Position numbers and translations under genes: made by a program. From CAYGTK01 sp964352775 (GTDB lineage: Bacteria; Bacteroidota; Bacteroidia; Chitinophagales; CAIOSU01), in NCBI GenBank assembly GCA_964352775.1, contig CAYGTK010000092.1:1-15620 (forward strand): DNA of 15,620 nt, in the 5' to 3' direction. Position 1 is the stretch's first letter. Every line of letters begins with the position of its first letter. This document shows, one piece after another, positions 1 to 8,067 of the stretch. A model generated the notes under the pieces. That model did no database searches, was not told where the DNA came from, and saw only the letters and a program-made list of their open reading frames with translations.

Positions 1-1520
1 ATCTTATTAGAAGTATCGACCAAGCTAAGGTTGATGACAACATTAAAGGTATCTACCTTGATATGTCATTCTTGCCTAACAGTTTTGCTACTACCGAAGC
101 CATTCGTCGTGCATTGCTCGATTTTAAGTCGTCGGGTAAGTTCATAGTTGGTTATGGAGAAGTAGTGTCGCAGCGTATGTATTATCTAGCCTCTGTTGCA
201 GATAAGTTGTATATCAACCCTGAGGGTGGTATTGAGTTCGCTGGTCTGTCATCGCAGTTGATGTTCTTTAAAGGCATGCTGGATAAGATAGGTGTAGAAA
301 CACAAGTATTCTACGCAGGTAAGTTCAAAAGTGCTAGTGAGCCATTTCGTTTAACACAAATGAGCGATGCTAACCGTAAGCAAATAAGCGCACTACAGCA
401 AGACTTATACAAGCATATGCTAGGCGCAATTTCTGAATCACGTAATATTCCTGTAGATCAGTTAGACCTTATAGCCGACAGCCTATTGCTTCGTCAAGCT
501 AAGGATGCGGTGACCTATAAAATGGTTGACGCTACTAAGTACTACCACGAAGTTATCAGCGAGCTGAAAGAACTGACAAGTACGGAAGAGGATGAAGACT
601 TAGAGACCATCGGTTTAGCCAAGTATGCTGAGCTAGCCGTGGATAAGCAAAAAGGTAAAGCGAAAGATAAGATCGCAGTTATCTATACCCAAGGTAGTAT
701 TGTAGATGGCGACGGCGAAGACGATAATATCGGCTCTACTCGTATTGCGAAGTTGATCCGTGAGGTGATGAAGGAAGACAATGTGAAAGCTATCGTATTG
801 CGTGTAAATTCAGGTGGTGGTAGTGCATTGGCCAGTGAGATAATTATGGAGCAACTAGAGGAAGCTAATAAAGATGTGCCAGTAATTGTATCCATGGGTG
901 GCGTAGCCGCATCAGGTGGTTACTATATAGCTTGCCAAGCTGATGCTATTTTGGCAGAAGCTACTACCATTACAGGGTCGATAGGTGTATTCGGTATTCT
1001 ACCTAATATGGAAGGTCTACTGACCGAAAAAATGGGCTTGACCTTTGATACCGAGCAGACGGGTAATTTTGCTACTATGGGTTCGCCTACACGTCCGTTG
1101 AACGAAGCGGAAGGTCAGATCATTCAAAATGCTATTGACCGTATTTATGCTACATTCAAAATGCGTGTTGCAGAAGGTCGCGATAGAGACACCTCATACA
1201 TTCAAACAGTAGCGCAAGGCCGCGTATGGACAGGAAACCAAGCACTAGCTAACGGTTTAGTTGATCAATTGGGTGGATTGAAAGATGCTATTGTTCTGGC
1301 TGCTGAGAAAGCGGATGTAGAAGAATACAGCGTAATGGATTTTCCTAAAGAAGAAGACCCTGTAGAGAAATTGATGAAAGACCTAACGGGCGGAAAGGCT
1401 ATGGCTAAGGTGATAGCTAATGAATTAGGTGAGGAAGCTGCCTTTTACAATAAGGTGAAAGAATTGAAAGAAATGCGTGGTGTACAAGCCCGTATGCCTT
1501 TTGAGTTGGATATTCGCTAA
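1..1520 (+). CDS. sppA: Signal peptide peptidase SppA, 67K type (5' end missing)
   Basis: Membrane-bound serine protease that degrades signal peptides left after protein export. The reading frame is already open at base 3, so the true start lies before the window and the ATG at 63 is internal. Both halves of the 67K family are visible. The first half carries the general-base lysine in the FKSASEPF motif (codon 327-329). The second half carries the nucleophilic serine in GGVAASGGYY (codon 912-914), preceded by the VNSGGGSALASE stretch typical of the clp/crotonase-like fold. This Lys/Ser dyad matches E. coli SppA K209/S409. The N-terminal membrane anchor would lie in the missing part. The C-terminus is charged (MRGVQARMPFELDIR). 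The gene ends in TAA and is followed 23 bases later by a terminator, so it is the last gene of its transcript. The identification is firm; only the N-terminus is unseen. Confidence 0.95.
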   Translation, partial: LIRSIDQAKVDDNIKGIYLDMSFLPNSFATTEAIRRALLDFKSSGKFIVGYGEVVSQRMYYLASVADKLYINPEGGIEFAGLSSQLMFFKGMLDKIGVETQVFYAGKFKSASEPFRLTQMSDANRKQISALQQDLYKHMLGAISESRNIPVDQLDLIADSLLLRQAKDAVTYKMVDATKYYHEVISELKELTSTEEDEDLETIGLAKYAELAVDKQKGKAKDKIAVIYTQGSIVDGDGEDDNIGSTRIAKLIREVMKEDNVKAIVLRVNSGGGSALASEIIMEQLEEANKDVPVIVSMGGVAASGGYYIACQADAILAEATTITGSIGVFGILPNMEGLLTEKMGLTFDTEQTGNFATMGSPTRPLNEAEGQIIQNAIDRIYATFKMRVAEGRDRDTSYIQTVAQGRVWTGNQALANGLVDQLGGLKDAIVLAAEKADVEEYSVMDFPKEEDPVEKLMKDLTGGKAMAKVIANELGEEAAFYNKVKELKEMRGVQARMPFELDIR

Positions 1521-1543
1521 ACGATAACACATAGAATTATGAC

Positions 1544-1571
1544 AAAGGGATGCCAATTGGCATCCCTTTTT
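1544..1571 (+). terminator. Intrinsic terminator after sppA
   Basis: The sequence AAAGGGATGCC-AATT-GGCATCCCTTTTT forms a perfect 11-bp stem with a 4-base loop and ends in a T run. It lies 23 bases after the sppA stop and 40 bases before the next gene on the same strand, so it separates the two transcription units. The flanking A and T tracts make it partly bidirectional, but only the plus strand has a gene ending here. Confidence 0.85.
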
Positions 1572-1611
1572 ATTTCCCAATATTTCGTAATTTTCAGGCA
1601 ATAACCGTACT

Positions 1612-3825
1612 ATGGATATTGCTACTGGGCAAGGTATTCGCCTGCTTTCCTTTTCAGTTCAGAATATAACCGATGCCGTTTTTTGGTTCGACCAAAGTGG
1701 TAAGGTAGTTTGGGCAAATGATGCTGCCTGCCAATCTTTAGCTTACCCGCTTAATGAGTTGTTGGGATTGACCGCCACCGACTTTGACCCACACTATGCT
1801 GAGCACATCACCCCACAGTATTGGGAGTCTATTCGTGAGTCTAAGGCAAAGGTATTCGAGAGCCGACATCGTACAAAAGATGGCTATGAGTTTCCTGTAG
1901 AGATACATGATAGTTTCATAGATTTTGAAGGGACGGAATACACTTGTAGCATAGTTCGTGACCTTACGGACCAAAAAGAACGCGAGCGGAAACTTCGTTT
2001 GTCAGACTTTACAGTCGAGTTTGCCTACAATCCTATTTTTTGGATAGATAGCACAGGTGTCATTAGAAGGGTGAACGATACGGCCTGCAAACGTTATGGC
2101 TATACCAGAGAGGAGATGACCGATATGAGCATTATGCAGCTCAATCCTACTTTGGATATCAACTCTTTTACGGAGCAGTTTAGAAAGATGCAGGCTAAAA
2201 AGGTTAACGTATTCGAGTCAATACATCGGGCAAAGGATGGTACAGATATTCCTGTAGAGATCTCTATGAAGCACATGACCTTTGAGGGCGAGGAGTTCAC
2301 CTGTAGCTTTGTGGTCGACCTTCGGGATAAGAAACGAACAGAGCAAGCCTTTATAGCTATTACCGAGGGAACTGCAGCCACAACAGGGGCCGACTTCTTT
2401 GTAGCCTTGGCTAAAAGTTTAACGGCTACTTTAGGTATTAAATACGCCTTCATTACCGAAGCATTGAACCAAAACTTAACCCGATTAAGGACCTTGGCTT
2501 ACATGAAGAACGATCAGCTATTAGACAACATCATCTACGATACGGAAGGTATGCCCTGCAAGGAAGTAGTAGCGGGTAAGATGGTATACTACCCCTGCGA
2601 TCTTGAAGATATTTATCCTAAGAAGAAAGGCTTTCAGTCGTACTTAGGTGTGCCCATTACAGATAGTAAGCAGCAGGTGATCGGTAATATCTCTGTATTT
2701 GATGATGTGACTTATGAAGATGGAGAGCGTGCGTTGCCTATTATGCAGGTATTTGCCACAAGGGCTGCTGCAGAGATAGAACGCTTAAAGAATGAAGAGA
2801 GCCTGCGTATAGCCTTAGAAGAGGTAGAGCGCTTGCGCGACAGGTTGGCCGCAGAGAACGTTTATCTACAGCAAGAGATAGCCCAAGGGCATGACTTTGA
2901 TGATATAAAAACCCAAAGCCGAGCCTTTATTGAAGTGCTAAAAAGCATTGAGCAGGTAGCCCGAACAGAAGCCACGGTACTACTACTAGGCGAAACAGGA
3001 ACAGGAAAAGAACTGCTTGCTCGTGGAGTGCATAGCCGCAGCCGCCGCAAGGATAGACCCTTGGTAAAGGTGAATTGTGCCGCACTGCCAGAGAACTTGA
3101 TAGAAAGCGAACTTTTTGGACATGAAAAGGGCGCTTTTACGGGGGCAATAGCTACTAAGATCGGTCGATTTGAATTGGCTGATAAAGGAACTTTGTTTTT
3201 GGATGAGATAGGGGAGATGCCTGTTGATCTTCAAGCAAAATTACTACGAGTTTTGCAAGAGGGAGAACTAGAACGACTGGGGAGCACCACCACCAAAAAG
3301 GTAGATGTGCGCATAATTGCTGCTACCAACCGAAATTTGGAAAAGGAAGTGGAAGAAGGTCGATTTAGAGCAGACTTGTATTATCGCTTAAATGTGTTCC
3401 CAATAAGTGTACTGCCGCTGCGCGAACGAAAGGAAGACATCCCTATGCTGGTTCGCCACTTCATTGAAAAGTATGGCCCACGTACAGGCAAGGTGATAGA
3501 AAAAATACCAAAGACCACACTCGATGAGCTAGCCACCTACGATTGGCCAGGTAATATCCGTGAATTGGAGAACATCATTGAGCGGGCGATGATATTAAGT
3601 CCAGGCAAGTCGCTACAATTGGGTAATTCGCTTCCAAAGAATAATGTATTCAGCACAGGTGAGAACATCCCAAGCATACAAGAGAATGAACGCGACCACA
3701 TCATTAAAGCATTAGAACTAACAGGTTGGCGCGTAAGCGGCCAAAAAGGAGCTGCCAAGATATTGAATATAAAACCGACTACGCTGGAAGCGAGGATGAA
3801 AAAATTGGGTGTGTTCAGGCCTTAG
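1612..3825 (+). CDS. Sigma-54-dependent regulator, PAS-PAS-GAF-AAA+-Fis HTH
   Basis: Enhancer-binding protein of 737 residues that would activate RNA polymerase carrying sigma-54 (RpoN). Two PAS domains (about 10-122 and 130-242) are followed by a GAF-like region (about 250-390), a heptad-rich linker (about 392-425) and the AAA+ domain. The AAA+ domain has Walker A GETGTGKE (460-467), the sigma-54 contact loop GAFTGA (507-512), Walker B GTLFLDEIG (526-534), sensor ATNRNL (571-576) and arginine-finger region FRADLYYRLNVF (585-596). A Fis-type helix-turn-helix closes the protein (about 693-735). There is no response-regulator receiver domain, so the input is probably a ligand or redox signal sensed by PAS/GAF rather than phosphotransfer; which signal cannot be read from sequence. 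The two PAS domains resemble each other closely. The gene is preceded by a terminator and appears monocistronic; its stop is one base from the end of the convergent broken gene. Confidence 0.93.
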   Translation: MDIATGQGIRLLSFSVQNITDAVFWFDQSGKVVWANDAACQSLAYPLNELLGLTATDFDPHYAEHITPQYWESIRESKAKVFESRHRTKDGYEFPVEIHDSFIDFEGTEYTCSIVRDLTDQKERERKLRLSDFTVEFAYNPIFWIDSTGVIRRVNDTACKRYGYTREEMTDMSIMQLNPTLDINSFTEQFRKMQAKKVNVFESIHRAKDGTDIPVEISMKHMTFEGEEFTCSFVVDLRDKKRTEQAFIAITEGTAATTGADFFVALAKSLTATLGIKYAFITEALNQNLTRLRTLAYMKNDQLLDNIIYDTEGMPCKEVVAGKMVYYPCDLEDIYPKKKGFQSYLGVPITDSKQQVIGNISVFDDVTYEDGERALPIMQVFATRAAAEIERLKNEESLRIALEEVERLRDRLAAENVYLQQEIAQGHDFDDIKTQSRAFIEVLKSIEQVARTEATVLLLGETGTGKELLARGVHSRSRRKDRPLVKVNCAALPENLIESELFGHEKGAFTGAIATKIGRFELADKGTLFLDEIGEMPVDLQAKLLRVLQEGELERLGSTTTKKVDVRIIAATNRNLEKEVEEGRFRADLYYRLNVFPISVLPLRERKEDIPMLVRHFIEKYGPRTGKVIEKIPKTTLDELATYDWPGNIRELENIIERAMILSPGKSLQLGNSLPKNNVFSTGENIPSIQENERDHIIKALELTGWRVSGQKGAAKILNIKPTTLEARMKKLGVFRP

Positions 3826-3826
3826 A

Positions 3827-4185
3827 TCACAAGTGGGTTGGCCATTTAGCTTTACCAGACCTATCCTCTAATGGTAAGGTTCGCATGTCGCTTAGCCCTA
3901 TCTTTTTTAAGAAATTGGATATATCATATCTTAAAATACGTACTACCTCGCCATCACCTAGAACTGCTTTTAATATAGGGTATTCGGTGTTCCCACTCTT
4001 TCTATGATAATTACGAATCGCTCAATGTCTTCTTTAGCAATAAACCGCGCACTCCCTCTTTTTTTAACTGGGTAATTTACTTGAATACCATCGTGTAATA
4101 CCGTTGCTTCGGGGCCATTTTTCGCTAATAGCACTATTGCCAGAATGATAAACAGAAGAATGGTAATGCCTACTACTGTTGCCAT
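3827..4185 (-). pseudogene. Small single-pass membrane protein gene broken by one frameshift
   Basis: I do not recognise the family. From the ATG at 4185 the first frame encodes one N-terminal membrane helix (about residues 4-21, GITILLFIILAIVLL) and a soluble part, and stops after 71 codons at 3970. The -1 frame is open from 4021 down to a TGA at 3827-3829, giving 64 sense codons (ending ..RSGKAKWPTHL) that read like normal protein (for instance LKAVLGDGEVVRILRYDI). Joining the frames between 4021 and 3973 gives about 119 residues. The total length, 359 bases, is one base short of a whole number of codons, which fits a single-base deletion. The restored gene ends one base from the stop of the convergent regulator, as expected of a real gene. 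Its start is 12 bases after the stop of the M61 peptidase gene, so it belongs to that operon. No good slippery heptamer lies in the overlap, so programmed frameshifting is less likely than mutation or an assembly error. A product of only 71 residues is the alternative. Confidence 0.7.
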
Positions 4186-4197
4186 ACCTTTCGCTTA

Positions 4198-6030
4198 TCA
4201 ATTAGTAAACAAACGCTTGCGCAGCTTTTCGGCATCCTCAGCAAGAGACTTATCTATCACGAAGTAGTTCATCAAGGTTTTTACCGCTTCTACGGGCTCA
4301 CCATATAGCGAACGTTCTTTGTCATCTCTCTTTATCCTTAGCGTTATACCATCGTTTTCCGTGTTGTCGAAGAAGTATCGTTCGGCTAAGCGTTCTACAT
4401 TATCACCTGTAACCTTTTGCTCTTCTATCTCAAGAATAATATCACCTTCACGTAGGCCTAGTAAGTTGCCCTCTTGCGCGAACATTACCTCAAACTCTTC
4501 ATCTTCGTTCTGATCTATACCTACATTACCGAAGTAATACACGTCTTTTTTATAAATAGGGTTATAGTCTACACCCATGTATCGTACAAAGTTGTTGTAT
4601 TCTATCTTTTCAGAACCATAAACGTAACTCTTAAAGAAGTTGTTGATCTTAGCATCGGTCAAGCGAATAATGTCTTTTACTATTTGGTCCTCTTTGAACG
4701 GACGATTGGGACCATATTTCTTCGACAGTTCCAATAGCACTGTTTTCAAGTCTTTCTCTCCATCGGTCAATCGGATGATCTCAATATCAAGCATTAAGGC
4801 CATAACCGCACCCTTGGTGTATACCGACCCGTAGAGTTCTTGGTTCTGCTTAGTCAATACATTTTTGCTCATCTCTGTCATGGAGAATTCTGGATAACTG
4901 AACATAGCACGGGTAACTTTCAGCTGCATGTCTGCCCAGAATTCTTCCTCCGTTATCAAGCTATCGCGTACCTGGCTTAGCATACTGAAATACTCCGTTA
5001 CTCCTTCGTATAACCACAGGTGCTTTGACATTTTTGGGTCGCGGAAATCAAAGTCTGCTATCAATTCACTATGTAAGTTCAATGGGGTTAAGATGTGCAA
5101 GAATTCGTGTGCGCATATGTCGCGTACGGTCTTTTTAAGCTGGCTTTCCATTTTCTCTTCTGGCAAGTAGTATACCGAGCAATGGTGGTGCTCTAGTGCG
5201 CCGTAGCTAGAAAGCATAGCATTGGGTAAGTGGTCGGTCTCAAAATCTTGGAAGTAGAATATGAAATGATATTCATCTACAGGAAGTTTACCGAAGAAAG
5301 CCTCTAATGCATCGCCCAATGGACGGATGTAGCCTTTTAGTTGCTCTGCATTAACTACATTATTAACGGAGTAGTTGGAGATCTTGATCTTAGCATCGCC
5401 TAGCATGAACGATGTGGTATCAGGTGTGCAGTACATCACTGGATTATCGGTCAGTTGAAAGTAGTTCGGGGCGAATAGCTTATCTGTCTTCTCATCTAGA
5501 TGTTCCTTCTTTAGATAGGTAGAACCATAGTGACCTTTGTATTTGGTAACCGTTATCTCAAAGGGGCGGTCTTTGTAACCATCAAAATAGCCGAAGTAGG
5601 CATGGTTGTTAAGCAGGTAGTTCCGCTTATCTTCAATATTACTTCCTCCTGGCGGGAAGATGTAGTTCTTATCCTTAGCTACGTCCCAGGTATCTTCTAC
5701 CCAATACTCAATACGGCCGATGGTGGCTTCTTTGGCTTTGATGAAGAAATCGTTGCTCTTCTTTTGTTTCACTTTTAGCTCGTTGCCATTAGTATCGAAC
5801 ACCTGCATATCCTGTGCAAAACGACCGTAATCTTTAATGGCATAGCTACCAGGTATTACCTTGGGCATTATGAAAAATGGTAACTCACCCTTCACATCAT
5901 CTGGAGGAGTAAGAGTCACTTTCACGCGATCGTCCACCACATTGGTGAGGTCGATAGTGTATTGATAGGGACTTTGTGCGAGTAGGGTAGTAGCGATGAA
6001 TAACAACGCCGGTAGTAGTAAACGTTTCAT
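4198..6030 (-). CDS. M61-family metallopeptidase with C-terminal PDZ-like domain
   Basis: Exported zinc aminopeptidase of the M61 (glycyl aminopeptidase-like) family, 610 residues. An N-terminal signal peptide (MKRLLLPALLFIATTLLAQ) predicts export across the inner membrane. The zinc site is visible as HEFLH (308-312), with the third ligand expected to be E342 in WLYEGVTEYF, spaced as in gluzincins. The N-terminal part (about 22-200) fits the beta-rich M61 domain. A PDZ-like module lies at about 500-570, including GNLLGLREGDIILEIEEQKV, typical of PDZ domains that bind carboxyl termini. Length matches the family (about 580-640). It is the third gene of a minus-strand run, 16 bases after the small membrane gene and 12 before the frameshifted gene. 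Its substrate is unknown; peptide scavenging or envelope protein turnover is an inference. Confidence 0.9.
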   Translation of the reverse strand: MKRLLLPALLFIATTLLAQSPYQYTIDLTNVVDDRVKVTLTPPDDVKGELPFFIMPKVIPGSYAIKDYGRFAQDMQVFDTNGNELKVKQKKSNDFFIKAKEATIGRIEYWVEDTWDVAKDKNYIFPPGGSNIEDKRNYLLNNHAYFGYFDGYKDRPFEITVTKYKGHYGSTYLKKEHLDEKTDKLFAPNYFQLTDNPVMYCTPDTTSFMLGDAKIKISNYSVNNVVNAEQLKGYIRPLGDALEAFFGKLPVDEYHFIFYFQDFETDHLPNAMLSSYGALEHHHCSVYYLPEEKMESQLKKTVRDICAHEFLHILTPLNLHSELIADFDFRDPKMSKHLWLYEGVTEYFSMLSQVRDSLITEEEFWADMQLKVTRAMFSYPEFSMTEMSKNVLTKQNQELYGSVYTKGAVMALMLDIEIIRLTDGEKDLKTVLLELSKKYGPNRPFKEDQIVKDIIRLTDAKINNFFKSYVYGSEKIEYNNFVRYMGVDYNPIYKKDVYYFGNVGIDQNEDEEFEVMFAQEGNLLGLREGDIILEIEEQKVTGDNVERLAERYFFDNTENDGITLRIKRDDKERSLYGEPVEAVKTLMNYFVIDKSLAEDAEKLRKRLFTN

Positions 6031-6046
6031 ACGTGCGAAAATAAGC

Positions 6047-6247
6047 TTATTTGGCTTTTTTGAGCCATTTTATCTGAAGGAACATCGTAAAGGCGAATAA
6101 CAAGAGTAGAAAAGACCATAATATAGCCAAAGGCCATTGGTCGAGTTCAATAATAACATAGTTGTAAGCGTTGGCCATGCTGATGAGTATCAGCAGCCCA
6201 TTGGCTACGAACAATATCATTTTTACTGCAGGTAGAAAGATGTCCAT
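6047..6247 (-). CDS. Small two-helix membrane protein
   Basis: Unrecognised protein of 66 residues. It is almost entirely two hydrophobic helices (about 4-26 and 38-60) joined by a short loop (NYVIIELDQWP) and ends in a basic tail (IKWLKKAK), so both ends are probably cytoplasmic. Its ATG overlaps the stop of the upstream hydrolase gene as TAATG, the usual sign of translational coupling, and the M61 gene follows after 16 bases. That fixes the start and supports the gene as real despite its size. It could be a partner of the hydrolase or the peptidase, but nothing in the sequence shows this. Confidence 0.75.
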   Translation of the reverse strand: MDIFLPAVKMILFVANGLLILISMANAYNYVIIELDQWPLAILWSFLLLLFAFTMFLQIKWLKKAK

Positions 6248-7227
6248 TACAATAGTTCTGGAAGTGGCGAAAGTTTGGCGGCATCAATTTCGATACGTTC
6301 TTTGGCTATCAAGCTTTGGAAGAACTCATCAGCTGCCTTGCTACTAGCATCTGGGTCTTCTTCCATTGGTACGTGGCCTGCACCTTTGATAACCACCAAT
6401 TCAGCACCCTTTATATCTTTTTTGAATAACTCAGCGTGTTCCAGAGGAACCCAAGCATCTTTTTCGCCCCACATAATAAGGGTAGGTACATCTACTTTGG
6501 CAATATCCTCCGGGTGACTCCAGTACGAGGTTTTCAATCTATCGCCCAAGGCTTTTCTATTTCCAGGGCGCAAGCTTAAGTCTAGGTGGCGTTGTATAAG
6601 CTCGTCGGTCACTTTGCTTTCATCGCCATAAACGTCTTCTAGGGCATCAACATATAACATACGCGGGGCCAACTTATCATTCACCCAACTGAAGGGTGGC
6701 TTTGATATAAGCGATAATACACCAGGCTTTTTATCCATTGGGTAACCACTTGCATCAACCAATATCATCCCCTTAATTTGTTCGGGATGTATTAATGCGT
6801 AATTCCAGCATATAGCACCACCTAGGCTGTTACCCGCCATGTAGAACTCCTTCAAGCCAAGCTCTTTAGTGAAGCCCTCTACAAATGCATTGTATATGGT
6901 ATGGTCATAATTGCCCGATTCATTGGGGCCAGTAAGGCCAAAAGCAGGCATATCCATTCGGATGATACGGTATTTACCTTTCAGTCGCTCTACCCAGCCA
7001 TCCCAAGTATGTAGTGAGGAGGAGGTGCCATGTATTAATAGTAAGTTGGGGCCAATGCCTTCTATACGGTAGTGTACATCTAGGCCATCTATATTCACGA
7101 ATTGTGATGGGGCTTGTGCATACTTAGCTTTTAACTCGTCAAGTGGCAGGTCGCTGCGGTACTGACTGGCTAGCAATACAGCCAAAGCGACTATTAGTAA
7201 AAGGATAAAACGAATAAAGTATTTCAT
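6247..7227 (-). CDS. Membrane-anchored alpha/beta hydrolase
   Basis: Hydrolase of 326 residues with an N-terminal hydrophobic segment (about 4-20, IRFILLLIVALAVLL) acting as signal anchor, so the enzyme faces the periplasm. The alpha/beta-hydrolase signs are oxyanion motif HGTSSS (66-71), nucleophile elbow GNSLGG with S134, acid D257 in WGEKDAWVP and histidine H285 in GAGHVP. The cap region around 165-235 is unremarkable. The substrate (an ester, lactone or C-C bond) cannot be told from sequence. I chose the ATG at 7227 because the protein then starts exactly at the hydrophobic anchor; a longer frame begins with TTG at 7293 and would add 22 basic residues before the anchor. It is the first gene of the hydrolase / small membrane / M61 / frameshifted gene run and shares its stop with the next start (TAATG). 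Confidence 0.9.
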   Translation of the reverse strand: MKYFIRFILLLIVALAVLLASQYRSDLPLDELKAKYAQAPSQFVNIDGLDVHYRIEGIGPNLLLIHGTSSSLHTWDGWVERLKGKYRIIRMDMPAFGLTGPNESGNYDHTIYNAFVEGFTKELGLKEFYMAGNSLGGAICWNYALIHPEQIKGMILVDASGYPMDKKPGVLSLISKPPFSWVNDKLAPRMLYVDALEDVYGDESKVTDELIQRHLDLSLRPGNRKALGDRLKTSYWSHPEDIAKVDVPTLIMWGEKDAWVPLEHAELFKKDIKGAELVVIKGAGHVPMEEDPDASSKAADEFFQSLIAKERIEIDAAKLSPLPELL

Positions 7228-7358
7228 AATAAGTGGCTTGTAGCGTAAATATCCCCAATTCTTTTTAGGGCGCTGAAACTTTTTTTTAACCAAAATACAA
7301 TACCGCTTTCTTTCTCCCCGTTATAAGGGTGTTAAAAAGCTAAGGTTTAGGATAGGTT

Positions 7359-7388
7359 AACGCCCCGGAGAGGTCCGGGGCGTTTTTT
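7359..7388 (+). terminator. Strong intrinsic terminator with no upstream gene
   Basis: AACGCCCCGGA-GAGG-TCCGGGGCGTT followed by further T residues is a GC-rich stem of 11 pairs with a 4-base loop. The U tract lies only on the plus strand. It sits between divergent genes (hydrolase start at 7227 minus, HD gene start at 7447 plus), so no plus-strand gene precedes it. Possible jobs are ending a small RNA that starts near 7290-7330, acting as a leader attenuator for the HD gene 59 bases downstream, or blocking antisense transcripts coming out of the hydrolase region. Confidence 0.8.
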
Positions 7389-7446
7389 ATTGAACTAATT
7401 CGTATAAGCTCTGGTATTACAGCTAATTACTTATTTTAGTCAACAT

Positions 7447-8067
7447 ATGGATACTAAAGCGAGCGAACGAGAAATAGTAGAGGAGGCAGAAGGTTACGTA
7501 CTGGGCCTATTAGGTGAAAAACTAGATAGCCGAATGGTATATCATAGTCCGTCGCATACTTGCGAAGTAGTAGGCGCCTGTGAGCTTATAGGAGAGAAGA
7601 GTGGAGTAGCAGAAGACGATATGGAAATGGTATTACTTGCCGCCTGGTTTCACGATACGGGTTACGTAGTGCAGTATGAAGACCACGAAGAGAATGGTAA
7701 GAAGATAGCCCGTGAGTTTTTGGAAGGAAAAAACTACCCAACCGATAAATTAGAAAAGGTACTCTGCTGTATAGATGCCACCAAAATGGAAGTAGAGCCG
7801 CGGAATGACTTGGAACGCATTATTTGCGATGCAGATCTATACCACGTTTCTACCTCAGATTGTATAGAGAAGGCTGATAATTTACGTGCCGAATGGGAAG
7901 TTTTTAGGGATGAGCGCTATAGCGATCGCGATTGGTATAGTAATACCATCAAGTTTTACGAAGCGCATCGTTATCATACCGACTATGGAAAAGACCATTT
8001 GAACAAGGGTAAGCAGATAAATATTAGTAACCTTAAAGAGCTGCACGACAGCTTGCCAACGGTATGA
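7447..8067 (+). CDS. HD-domain phosphohydrolase, partner of the PycTM protein
   Basis: Soluble all-helical protein of 206 residues with the metal-binding HD set: H37 (SPSHT), H69-D70 (WFHDTGY), a further histidine H80 (EDHEENG) and D128/D130 in CDADLYH. These positions match the HD half of Bacteroidota HD-DUF5706 proteins as I remember them. HD enzymes of this kind hydrolyse phosphoester bonds of nucleotides, including cyclic nucleotides; the substrate here is inferred from the neighbours. The family is usually fused to a C-terminal DUF5706 membrane domain. Here the HD frame ends and the membrane domain starts as a separate gene with a 4-base ATGA overlap, so the two are translationally coupled. 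The start at 7447 is an ATG placed before a normal amphipathic first helix; no Shine-Dalgarno sequence is visible. Confidence 0.85.
   Translation: MDTKASEREIVEEAEGYVLGLLGEKLDSRMVYHSPSHTCEVVGACELIGEKSGVAEDDMEMVLLAAWFHDTGYVVQYEDHEENGKKIAREFLEGKNYPTDKLEKVLCCIDATKMEVEPRNDLERIICDADLYHVSTSDCIEKADNLRAEWEVFRDERYSDRDWYSNTIKFYEAHRYHTDYGKDHLNKGKQINISNLKELHDSLPTV

Noticed and set aside
2100..2453. 117-codon minus-strand open frame inside the sigma-54 regulator
   Set aside because: It lies fully within the PAS/GAF coding region, which is strongly supported on the other strand.
3726..4007. 93-codon plus-strand open frame at the end of the sigma-54 regulator
   Set aside because: It overlaps the regulator's HTH in another frame and lies opposite the frameshifted membrane gene; its translation has no recognisable features.
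4040..4065. A-run (GTT AAA AAA AGA) as a programmed -1 frameshift site in the small membrane gene
   Set aside because: A -1 shift there meets a stop about nine codons later, so it cannot join the two open frames; the join must lie at 4021-3973.
7432..7439. TATTTTAG before the HD gene and again at 11640-11647 before the lipoprotein gene, as Bacteroidota -7 boxes (TAnnTTTG)
   Set aside because: Neither matches the consensus exactly, I could not find a well-spaced -33 TTG, and the first copy is only 7 bases from the ATG; in AT-rich spacers such matches are common by chance.
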